DNA of 5,196 nucleotides. Origin: Desulfocapsaceae bacterium (GTDB taxonomy: Bacteria > Desulfobacterota > Desulfobulbia > Desulfobulbales > Desulfocapsaceae). The notes beneath the pieces were generated by a model, which was not told the origin of the DNA, made no database searches, and saw only the letters and a list, made by a program, of their open reading frames with translations. The DNA is taken from positions 1-5,196 of the forward strand of contig JAOZLO010000239.1 of NCBI GenBank assembly GCA_029934775.1, written 5' to 3'. Made by a program: the position numbers and the translations under genes. Of this stretch, positions 1 to 5,196 are shown in pieces (the first letter of the stretch is position 1; each line of letters starts with the position of its first letter).

Positions 1-17
1 AATGCCCGCAACCCAGG

Positions 18-95
18 TTATTAGGCTGAAGGCTGTTAGGAAAAGCAAAAGACAAAGAAAAACCTCCCCCCCCCTAATAGCCTACAGCCTATTAG
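18..95. repeat. Imperfect inverted repeat (MITE/REP-like stem-loop) at the hypF break
   Basis: The left arm (18-40) matches the reverse complement of the right arm (73-95) at 19 of 23 positions, with one mismatch being a G-T wobble. The arms are separated by a 32-base A- and C-rich spacer. Each arm is itself close to palindromic and contains a repeated AGGCT/AGCCT core, for example AGCCTACAGCCT at 80-90. The spacer ends in a run of nine C (66-74) that overlaps the right arm. The frame shared with hypF is open from 2 to 97 and closes at TAA 98-100, just outside the right arm. Conserved hypF sequence starts within a few codons after that. The arrangement resembles a small non-autonomous element or a palindromic intergenic repeat placed inside or against hypF. 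No transposase or convincing target-site duplication is visible, so the class is uncertain. Confidence 0.65.
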
Positions 96-100
96 TTTAA

Positions 101-1321
101 CAGAATGAACTTAAAATAATTTTCTCGGAGTCTACGCTTATCTTTCACAGAGCCAGGGGGGGGAGTATCTCCTCACCAATCAGGATACCATGGCATCTTC
201 CGAAAATTATTGGTTGTGGTGGTGAACTTAAAAGTACGTTTTGCCTTGGACATGGGAAAACATCCTTTCTCAGTCAAGATGCAGTAGATCTTTCAAATCC
301 TGAATCATATGATCTCTACACTGAATCGATAGAACATCTGAAACAATTCCTGCAGTTTGAACCGGAGGTGGCTGCCTGTGATCTTCATCCCGATTATCTA
401 AGCAGCTATTACGCAGAAAAACTCAACCTGCCCCTCTACCGTATCCAGCATCATCATGCCCATGCTGTTGCAGTGATGGCCGAACACGGCCTGGATGATC
501 CTGTGCTTGCTGTAATAATGGATGGGGCTGGATACGGGCCGGATAACACAGTCTGGGGAGGGGAAATTCTAAAAGCCAATCTTACCTCCTATACCCGCCT
601 CGGACACCTCAGTCATCTCCGTCTTCCCGGGGGAGATACAGCAGCAACTGAACCATGGCGAATGGCACTGGCAGCGCTCTATAGTGTATCCGATGGAAAA
701 ACTCTTCATGCATCTCAACTTCCTGTATCACTTCAGCACCTGGATGCAGCGGAGATCCAGATAATACGAACAATGGTGGAAAAAAAATTCAATGCTCCCT
801 TAACCTCCAGCTGTGGACGGCTTTTTGATGCAATAGCTGCCCTTCTGGGTATATGTCAATATAACAGCTATGAAGGCCAGGCCGCAATAGAGCTTGAAGC
901 ACAGGCAAAAAAGGAAACAACCTCATTGTGGCTTGATGAGATCCTGCACAATCGACCTGAAAGCACCGAAAACTCCCTTGTTGAAATGAATGGCACGTGG
1001 GAAATATCTTCTCAGGAAAGTGTTAAGATAGTGCTCGGCGGTCTTGCCAGAGGAGATAGGGTTTCTGTCATTGCCCTGAAATTTCACCTGTGGCTTATCA
1101 GCAGTATTGCTGAACTTGTGCAGAGACTCTCGCATCAAACCCGCATCACCAAGGTGGTTCTCTCCGGAGGCTGTATGCAGAATGATCTGCTGCTGGAAGG
1201 TCTTCTTCACACCCTTAAAAACAGAAATTTACAGGTTTATACGGGAAAACTATTGCCGGTAAACGATGGGGCCATCTCTTTTGGTCAGGCAATAGCTGGA
1301 GGTTTACAGCATACAGCTTAA
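101..1321 (+). pseudogene. hypF: HypF carbamoyltransferase, C-terminal part only (5'-truncated or interrupted)
   Basis: HypF uses carbamoyl phosphate and ATP to carbamoylate the HypE C-terminal cysteine, giving the CN- ligands of the [NiFe] hydrogenase active site in the cytoplasm. About 406 codons of a protein usually near 750 residues are present. Visible are the end of the YrdC-like domain and the linker RARG (nt 149-160), then GCGGELK (from 212). The Kae1-like carbamoyltransferase domain follows, with HHHAH (449-463), DGAGYG (521-538), GRLFDAIAALLG (from 815), SGGCMQN (1163-1183) and NDGAISFGQA (from 1262). The acylphosphatase, zinc-finger and most of the YrdC domain are absent. No ATG, GTG or TTG occurs in frame between TAA 98-100 and GTG 368, yet family-like sequence fills that interval, so a start at 368 would cut into a conserved domain. 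GGAG directly abuts that GTG and is too close to act as a Shine-Dalgarno site. At the linker the usual RARGY appears as RARGG, encoded by a run of eight G. The gene is therefore probably inactive, unless the missing half lies upstream or the stop is a sequencing artefact. Confidence 0.8.
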
Positions 1322-1325
1322 TAAA

Positions 1326-1359
1326 CCAGGCCCTTTCCTTTTTCAGGGAAAGAGCCTGG
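1326..1359. terminator. Hairpin between convergent hypF and cytochrome genes
   Basis: CCAGGC (1326-1331) pairs with GCCTGG (1354-1359) and CTTTCC (1333-1338) pairs with GGAAAG (1347-1352). There is one C-A mismatch between the two segments and an 8-base loop. On the minus strand the stem is followed by TTTATTAAG, a weak U-rich tail that suits the cytochrome transcript. On the plus strand it is followed by AAAACC and lacks a U tract. It lies 4 bases past the hypF stop and 9 bases past the cytochrome stop, a typical place for a shared terminator. Confidence 0.65.
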
Positions 1360-1368
1360 AAAACCTAA

Positions 1369-2811
1369 CTAATTATTCGACAATCTTTTCATCTTCATTG
1401 GATCACCCTCATAACCAAGAGCTTTCCAGTCCATTCGATTGCCTTCTTTATGGCAGGAAAGACATTTAAGAGCTTTTTCTTTAGGGTCTACCTGGTGGTT
1501 GATGGGCCAGTAGGTCTCAGTAGCTGCAAAGCCATACTCACCACTGTATTCAAGACCACTCACCTTCATACCCGCTGCTGCTGACTTGTTCCAGTCAAAC
1601 TGTACCCAATAGGCATCGGGATCTCCCTTCGGGCCCCAGATTTTTGGAGTGATCAGGTAATTGAACTTGGAATCATAAATCTGTTTTCCGGTGTGTATTT
1701 TAAAGGGCATAATCTTGGAGTCAGGATCGTCTTTATCACCTAACGGGAAATTCAGTGCAGTTACTTTTGTTGGGTCGATCTTGTCGCCAATGGTATATGC
1801 ACCTGCAGTGCCATTGTACCAGCGGTATGCTGGGACAACGTTGTCTTCATAAGTAAACAGTCCTTTCTTGGCTATAAAAACTTTGTGGCCATGTTCCGTG
1901 ATGACTCGCTTATCTTTATCAAGGGTCTTTGGATCGACAGATTTGGACCAGTCCCAGCTCATTTTGGTTCCATCCACTTTTGCAAAGTGAGTGTTATGGC
2001 AGGTCTGACAAGCTATCTTTTTGGTATGCTTGTTATACTGTTGTGCTGTCGGGAAATATCTGTGGGGACTTTCACCATGGCAATCTGTACAGGCCATAGT
2101 GGTTTCTCCACCGGCGGAAACAATGAGAGAATTACCGGGAAGATCGTGGGGGGTGTCGGATGCATGGCATTGCTGACAACTAAAGTTAAGCCCCGTCGCA
2201 TCCATATGAACATCCAGCTCTTTGGTTGGATTTCTCATGGCATTACTCATATCGCCAGCCTTCACATTATTTCCACCACCACCAAAACCATGGCAGTCGA
2301 CACAATTATCTCTGGTTGGCATTCCAGCGTTTCTGGCAATTTCTACCAGATCAACCGGTTTTTTGTCCATGCTCTCCTTGCCGGTAAAGCCTGCCGGATA
2401 CCCTGCACCTGCACCCGGTTTTTTATACGTTCCAGTAGTATCATGACAGACAAGGCAATCAACCCGAGACTCGTCAGTAAAATCAAAACTCTCATCTTTC
2501 CAGCCATAACCAACATGACAGCTGGTACAACGAGACCAGTTTGCGCCGACTGAGACACAGAAGTTATTAATAACATTCGTTTTTCCACGACTGACCATGC
2601 CTTTCCCCGGGATCTGCTGCAATTTTTTCCAGGTCCAGTGGCTGGTGGCCATAACCTCTTGGGCAGCATCTTCATGGCACTCCAGACAGGTTTCAGTTAC
2701 TTCCATAGGAGTCTCAAAAGGACCTTCAATTTCGGGGTGATCGTTGGCAAAACTCCCGGAGTTTCCAATAAGGATACCCACGGCAGCAATTAAAACAGTA
2801 TAAAGCTTCAT
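1369..2811 (-). CDS. Periplasmic octaheme c-type cytochrome, tetrathionate reductase (OTR) family
   Basis: This 480-residue secreted multiheme protein starts with a signal peptide (Met1 to about Ala22, hydrophobic core TVLIAAVGILIG, likely cleavage after SFA). Eight CXXCH heme-binding motifs are present, at residues 42-46, 95-99, 119-123, 170-174, 212-216, 241-245, 268-272 and 450-454. The long gap before the last heme and the segments INNFC (81-85), CTSCHVGYGWKD (95-106) and CLVCHDTTGTYKK (119-131) match the octaheme tetrathionate reductase family. Characterised Shewanella OTR reduces tetrathionate, nitrite and hydroxylamine in vitro and has an active-site heme with a lysine ligand. Lys130 or Lys131 is the obvious candidate here, by inference. 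The physiological substrate cannot be read from sequence. The start is secure: GAGGAGG (2823-2817 on the minus strand) lies 5 bases upstream. The gene is transcribed opposite to all neighbours, has its own candidate promoter, and no redox partner is adjacent, so it looks like a single-gene unit. The electron donor may be a quinol dehydrogenase or periplasmic cytochrome encoded elsewhere. Confidence 0.93.
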   Translation of the reverse strand: MKLYTVLIAAVGILIGNSGSFANDHPEIEGPFETPMEVTETCLECHEDAAQEVMATSHWTWKKLQQIPGKGMVSRGKTNVINNFCVSVGANWSRCTSCHVGYGWKDESFDFTDESRVDCLVCHDTTGTYKKPGAGAGYPAGFTGKESMDKKPVDLVEIARNAGMPTRDNCVDCHGFGGGGNNVKAGDMSNAMRNPTKELDVHMDATGLNFSCQQCHASDTPHDLPGNSLIVSAGGETTMACTDCHGESPHRYFPTAQQYNKHTKKIACQTCHNTHFAKVDGTKMSWDWSKSVDPKTLDKDKRVITEHGHKVFIAKKGLFTYEDNVVPAYRWYNGTAGAYTIGDKIDPTKVTALNFPLGDKDDPDSKIMPFKIHTGKQIYDSKFNYLITPKIWGPKGDPDAYWVQFDWNKSAAAGMKVSGLEYSGEYGFAATETYWPINHQVDPKEKALKCLSCHKEGNRMDWKALGYEGDPMKMKRLSNN

Positions 2812-2838
2812 TTTTTCCTCCTCTTTTTAGTACCTTAC

Positions 2839-2875
2839 TCCTTAATTTCTGTCATAAAAAACAAGAAACTAAGGA
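2839..2875 (-). promoter_or_regulatory. Stem-loop in the 5' leader of the octaheme cytochrome gene
   Basis: TCCTTAATTTCT (2839-2850) is the inverted complement of AGAAACTAAGGA (2864-2875) with a single G-T wobble, giving a 12-base-pair stem and a 13-base loop. If transcription starts near 2880, as the candidate -10 element suggests, this hairpin forms right at the 5' end of the mRNA, about 16 bases before the ribosome binding site. It could stabilise the transcript, or on DNA it could be an operator. Which of these is unknown. Confidence 0.5.
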
Positions 2876-2887
2876 ATGTGTTTTCAT

Positions 2888-2916
2888 ATTATATAGTTCG
2901 ATATACCACCATGGTA
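2888..2916 (-). promoter_or_regulatory. Candidate promoter for the octaheme cytochrome gene
   Basis: On the minus strand a perfect TATAAT lies at 2893-2888. Seventeen bases upstream is TACCAT (2916-2911), a poor match to the -35 consensus, so an activator may be needed. The predicted transcription start is near 2880, giving a leader of about 70 bases. ACCATGGT (2908-2915), a small palindrome, overlaps the -35 position. No sigma-54 -24/-12 pattern was seen here. Confidence 0.4.
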
Positions 2917-2920
2917 CTTA

Positions 2921-2944
2921 TACCCCCTTGTGGGGTGTTTACCC
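2921..2944. other. Two mutually exclusive small hairpins
   Basis: ACCCC (2922-2926) can pair with GGGGT (2932-2936) around a 5-base loop, and the same GGGT (2933-2936) can instead pair with ACCC (2941-2944) around a 4-base loop. It lies just upstream of the cytochrome promoter. This could be an attenuator-like switch in an RNA or simply a GC-rich palindrome. There is no evidence of transcription. Confidence 0.25.
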
Positions 2945-2965
2945 TTCGGCATGGTTGCGACTTAA

Positions 2966-3100
2966 CCGTTTGTGTTGGGTGACAGGCAATCCCGTTCAGA
3001 CTCAGGTCCGGAGTGGGAAGCAAAAAGGATGATATAAATCATATTTCCACAAACCCTGTAGAACATACTGTCACATTGTATCATGCTGATATCCCAACGG
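2966..3100. other. Intergenic region with nested inverted repeats (possible structured RNA)
   Basis: This is the centre of the long gene-free gap, and no convincing gene is seen in it. GTGACAG (2979-2985) is a perfect inverted repeat of CTGTCAC (3068-3074). It is flanked by GTTGG (2974-2978), complementary to CCAAC (3094-3098), and alternatively CCGTT (2966-2970) is complementary to AACGG (3096-3100). Inside, GTGGGAA (3013-3019) pairs with TTTCCAC (3044-3050) with one G-T. The nesting suggests either a small structured RNA or leader or a cluster of protein-binding palindromes. CAGGTCCGGA (3003-3012) followed by GGAAGCA resembles the apical loop of bacterial SRP RNA, but the GGAA tetraloop is missing. 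No known riboswitch class was recognised. Confidence 0.3.
3029..3042. promoter_or_regulatory. Fnr/Crp-type palindrome ATGAT-N4-ATCAT
   Basis: ATGAT and ATCAT are perfect inverted halves separated by ATAA. This agrees with the Fnr consensus TTGAT-N4-ATCAA at 8 of 10 defined positions. It lies between the divergently transcribed cytochrome and racemase genes, which would suit oxygen- or redox-responsive control of an anaerobic respiratory cytochrome. However, it is about 135 bases from the proposed cytochrome -10 and about 150 from the racemase -10, farther than usual for an activator of this family. It could also be chance in AT-rich DNA. Confidence 0.3.
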
Positions 3101-3169
3101 AAAACTATAATACAAAACCGTTAAATAGAAGTCAATAATTTTCATTTACGGTTTCATCCTTTACAGGTA

Positions 3170-3198
3170 TTGTAGATATCGCGCTAACCCGTTATAAT
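3170..3198 (+). promoter_or_regulatory. Candidate promoter for the racemase-hypC-hypD unit
   Basis: TTGTAG (3170-3175) and a perfect TATAAT (3193-3198) are separated by 17 bases. Transcription would begin near 3205, giving a leader of about 150 bases before the preferred racemase start at 3353. The -10 element contains the A and T of the ATG at 3197, so that upstream ATG would not be in the transcript and is unlikely to be the real start. This is the best sigma-70-like match on the plus strand of the gap. Confidence 0.45.
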
Positions 3199-3339
3199 GA
3201 CGGTGAAAGAGAAACAAATTATATGCGATCAAAAGGAAAAATATGAACTCAGCAGTCAAGCCATAGAAGAATTAAAATCACTCAGTGAAAACAGAACGAT
3301 CATTGCCACGTTGACAACAAGAGAAAATCTGCGATATCC

Positions 3340-3344
3340 GAGGG
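3340..3344 (+). promoter_or_regulatory. Ribosome binding site that decides the racemase start
   Basis: GAGGG lies 8 bases before ATG 3353. The alternative upstream ATG at 3197 is preceded by AACCCGTTATA, which has no Shine-Dalgarno character. The site therefore favours the shorter protein. Confidence 0.55.
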
Positions 3345-3352
3345 ATAAAAGA

Positions 3353-4072
3353 ATGGTAGAGGAAAAAGAAAAGATCGTCGGTATTTTAGGGGGGATGGGT
3401 CCGGAAGCCACTGTTGATCTCATGCAGCGCATCATTGACTTGACACCGGCTTTAGATGATATCGATCATATTCGCTGCATTGTGGATAATAACCCCAAGG
3501 TTCCATCCAGAATAAAAGCCATAATTGAAGGGGATGGAGAAGACCCAGGCCCCTGCATGGCGGATATGGGTGAGCGACTTGAATCATGGGGAGCTGATTT
3601 TCTGGTTATTGCCTGTAATACTGCTCACCATTATTATGATGCAGTGCAGGATGCGGTGAATATTCCGGTAATTAACCTTATTGATCTTGTAACCCGTCAT
3701 GTAAAAGCGACTTTTCCAGAACATGGCAAAGTGGGAATGCTTGCTTCTCCAGCTGTTGCCATAACACAACTTTATACGAAAAAATTTCGAGAATCAGGTA
3801 TTGAAGATGTGTGGCCTGATTCGTATTATCAAGAGCTTCTATTTAAGATTATCAAAGAAATTAAAAAAGGAAATACTGATATTCGGATTTTTAATGAATA
3901 CAAAAAAGTATGTGAGAATCTTTTGCACAAGGGCGCTGATATTGCAATTGTAGGTTGTACAGAACTGAGTGCCCTGGGTGGAGAACTGCCCATAAATTCA
4001 ATTGATGCAGCTCAGATACTGGCCATGGAGATTGTTCGCAGGGCCAAAAAAAAGGTAGAACTCCCTTCGTAA
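3353..4072 (+). CDS. Aspartate/glutamate racemase family protein
   Basis: This is a cytoplasmic, cofactor-independent racemase of the Asp/Glu/hydantoin racemase superfamily, most like aspartate racemase (RacD/YgeA-type). It should interconvert L- and D-amino acids by two-base catalysis with a pair of cysteines. Both are visible in a 239-residue protein: Cys88 in ACNTAHH and Cys202 in GCTEL. The N-terminal GILGGMGPEAT (10-20) and the DNNPKVPSR segment (about 46-54) are also typical of this family. The length fits the usual 230-240 residues. The frame is open further upstream to ATG 3197, which would add 52 residues, but that ATG overlaps a TATAAT box and has no ribosome binding site, so 3353 is preferred. 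The exact substrate (aspartate, glutamate or broad) is not decided by sequence. hypC follows after 34 bases without a terminator hairpin, so the two are probably co-transcribed. No functional link to hydrogenase maturation is known. A run of eight A (4046-4053) lies six codons before the stop. Confidence 0.88.
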   Translation: MVEEKEKIVGILGGMGPEATVDLMQRIIDLTPALDDIDHIRCIVDNNPKVPSRIKAIIEGDGEDPGPCMADMGERLESWGADFLVIACNTAHHYYDAVQDAVNIPVINLIDLVTRHVKATFPEHGKVGMLASPAVAITQLYTKKFRESGIEDVWPDSYYQELLFKIIKEIKKGNTDIRIFNEYKKVCENLLHKGADIAIVGCTELSALGGELPINSIDAAQILAMEIVRRAKKKVELPS

Positions 4073-4106
4073 TGGTTTTTTTAAGTTAGACAGGAATATA
4101 TAAGAT

Positions 4107-4370
4107 ATGTGTTTAGCAATTCCCATGAAAGTAATTCAAATCCAGGGAGATCCTGACGATTTCTGTATCAGCCAGATTGCCACTGTTGATGCGGATGGCA
4201 TAAGCAAAGAAATTCGTCTGGATATCGTCGATCACTGGCCCAATGTCGGTGACTACGTCATCATCCATGCAGGGTTTGCCATCCATACCCTGGTCGAAGA
4301 GGAGGCAAGGAAAAACATCGCTCTCCTGCAGGAATTAGCGGAAAGTATGCCCGAAGAACTCCTCTCCTGA
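4107..4370 (+). CDS. hypC: Hydrogenase maturation chaperone HypC
   Basis: HypC is a small cytoplasmic chaperone that pairs with HypD to hold the Fe(CN)2CO intermediate and passes it to the apo large subunit of [NiFe] hydrogenase. The 87-residue protein begins MCLAIPMKV, the family signature. Cys2 becomes N-terminal after Met removal and is the iron and partner-binding residue. The OB-fold core GDYVIIHAGFAIHTLVEEEA (about 48-67) is also characteristic, and the length is normal (75-95). AGGA (4092-4095) lies 11 bases before the ATG, a rather long spacing. hypD starts 13 bases after the stop, so the two are evidently one operon. The protein has no signal peptide or membrane segment. Confidence 0.96.
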   Translation: MCLAIPMKVIQIQGDPDDFCISQIATVDADGISKEIRLDIVDHWPNVGDYVIIHAGFAIHTLVEEEARKNIALLQELAESMPEELLS

Positions 4371-4383
4371 ACCAGGTTCCATA

Positions 4384-5196
4384 ATGAAACATTTTGACGA
4401 GTATCGTGATATTGAACTGACCAGACCGCTGGTTGCCGAATTGAAAGATTCAGTAACCAGACCGCTCCGTATCATGGAGGTGTGCGGTTCACATACTATG
4501 GCTATCTTCCGAAATGGGTTGCGAGCCATCCTGCCCGATGGCATGGAACTGATTTCCGGCCCGGGTTGCCCGGTTTGTGTAACCTCTGCCTCCCATATGG
4601 ATGCTTTTATCTCCATGGCCGATACACCGGGAGTCAGGGTGGCAATTTTTGGTGATCTCTTCAGGGTTCCGGGCAGATACGGATCACTTGCCAATGCCAG
4701 CTCAAGAGGTGCAAAAATTGATATTGTCTACTCTCCAATGGATGGCCTGGAAATTGCGAAAAACAACCCTGATGAACTGGTTGTTTTTCTTGGTGTGGGA
4801 TTTGAGACGACCACTCCCGGTATTGCCGCAACTCTTCTTGCGGCTAAAAATCAGAATATAAAGAACTTTACCCTTCTTTCCACCCAGAAAACAATGTTAG
4901 CTCCCATGAAGGCTCTGCTCAGTGATGCTGATCTGAGGATTGATGGGCTCCTCTGTCCCGGACACGTCTCTTCTATTATCGGCGCCGGAGCCTGGGAACC
5001 GCTGGTAGGTGAATTCGGATTAGCATGCGTAGTGGGTGGTTTTGAGACCGCTGATCTCCTGAAAAGTCTCACTCTCCTGGCCCGTCAGGTTGGGCAAAAT
5101 AATCCGAAAGTGGAAAATGTCTACCCACGGGCTGTCTCCTGGGGAGCTAATCTCAGAGCAAAAAAAATAGTCGACGAGATCTTTGAACCGGTGGAT
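4384..5196 (+). CDS. hypD: Hydrogenase formation protein HypD (3' end outside window)
   Basis: HypD is the iron-sulfur scaffold protein that, with HypC, assembles the Fe(CN)2CO moiety of [NiFe] hydrogenase using CN- from HypE/HypF. The first 271 residues are present and the frame runs open to the window edge; family members are about 360-370 residues. Conserved motifs visible are MEVCGSHT (31-38, Cys34 and His37), GPGCPVC (59-65, Cys62 and Cys65), FGDLFRVPG (89-97), FLGVGFETTTP (135-145) and CPGHVSSIIG (191-200). The C-terminal cysteines that bind the [4Fe-4S] cluster would lie beyond 5196. Translation probably starts at ATG 4384, 13 bases after the hypC stop, with a weak AGG (4374-4376) seven bases before it. 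hypE would be the expected next gene, but that is outside the view. The substitution pattern looks normal and the gene appears intact so far. Confidence 0.96.
   Translation, partial: MKHFDEYRDIELTRPLVAELKDSVTRPLRIMEVCGSHTMAIFRNGLRAILPDGMELISGPGCPVCVTSASHMDAFISMADTPGVRVAIFGDLFRVPGRYGSLANASSRGAKIDIVYSPMDGLEIAKNNPDELVVFLGVGFETTTPGIAATLLAAKNQNIKNFTLLSTQKTMLAPMKALLSDADLRIDGLLCPGHVSSIIGAGAWEPLVGEFGLACVVGGFETADLLKSLTLLARQVGQNNPKVENVYPRAVSWGANLRAKKIVDEIFEPVD

Noticed and set aside
18..95. CRISPR-like repeat.
   Set aside because: There are only two copies, in inverted orientation and diverged, with no regular spacers or cas genes.
1885..2553. Long plus-strand open frame of 222 codons opposite the cytochrome gene.
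   Set aside because: It is antisense to a gene with eight intact heme motifs. Its many Cys/His-derived codons mirror the real gene, and it has no family resemblance or ribosome binding site.
2881..3010. Possible cyclic-dinucleotide (GEMM) or cobalamin riboswitch in the intergenic gap.
   Set aside because: The conserved GEMM receptor elements and the B12 box are absent. Only short fragments such as GGGAAGC and GGATGA recall them.
3003..3024. Sequence resembling the SRP RNA (4.5S) apical domain: CAGGTCCGGA followed closely by GGAAGCA.
   Set aside because: The invariant GGAA tetraloop is replaced by a six-base loop (GGAGTG), and the flanking bases do not form the expected outer helix. It is treated as a chance resemblance or a decayed copy.
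2962..3084. Minus-strand 40-codon open frame starting at ATG 3084 and ending at TAA 2962.
   Set aside because: It has only a weak Shine-Dalgarno (GGGA), unremarkable composition and no recognisable family. It also overlaps the nested inverted repeats.
3311..3340. TTGACA (3311-3316), a perfect -35 box, as a second racemase promoter.
   Set aside because: No good -10 lies 16-18 bases downstream, and a start there would leave almost no leader before the ribosome binding site at 3340.
4046..4081. A8 run followed by a T7 run at the racemase end as a rho-independent terminator.
   Set aside because: No GC-rich stem precedes the T run, and hypC follows within 34 bases without its own clear promoter. 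Read-through is more likely.
4335..4694. Minus-strand open frame of 119 codons opposite hypC and hypD.
   Set aside because: It lies entirely over strongly conserved HypC/HypD coding sequence and has no independent support.

Overview
The window reads as a piece of a chromosome from an anaerobic, respiratory bacterium that makes [NiFe] hydrogenase. It carries three hydrogenase-maturation genes (hypF remnant, hypC, hypD), a periplasmic octaheme cytochrome c of the tetrathionate reductase (OTR) type and an Asp/Glu-family racemase. That mix, with moderate GC, fits sulfur- or metal-cycling Desulfobacterota (for example Desulfobulbales-like bacteria). This placement is inferred from gene content only.

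Layout. Bases 1-100 hold a large imperfect inverted repeat (arms 18-40 and 73-95), a run of nine C and an in-frame TAA. From 101 to 1321 (+) runs the C-terminal, Kae1-like half of HypF. Its conserved sequence continues well upstream of the first usable start codon (GTG at 368) and stops at the TAA beside the repeat, so the gene appears broken or split here. A hairpin at 1326-1359 separates it from the convergent octaheme cytochrome gene (2811 to 1369, -). A gene-free stretch of about 540 bases (2812-3352) lies between the cytochrome start and the preferred racemase start. It holds a candidate promoter and leader stem-loop for the cytochrome, several inverted repeats including an Fnr-like palindrome, and a candidate promoter for the racemase. 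The racemase (3353-4072, +), hypC (4107-4370, +) and hypD (4384 to the window edge, +) are closely spaced and look like one transcription unit.

How the genes work together. HypF activates carbamoyl phosphate for CN- synthesis with HypE. HypC and HypD form the scaffold on which the Fe(CN)2CO group is assembled before delivery to the hydrogenase large subunit. hypF, hypC and hypD normally sit close together; here the cytochrome and racemase genes lie between hypF and hypCD. The cytochrome is a periplasmic electron-transfer enzyme with no direct part in maturation, and the racemase acts on amino acids in the cytoplasm. Their position suggests a rearrangement or insertion within a hyp cluster.

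I found no clear new defence or mobile system. The points most worth checking are the broken hypF beside the inverted repeat, and the structured intergenic region between the cytochrome and the racemase.
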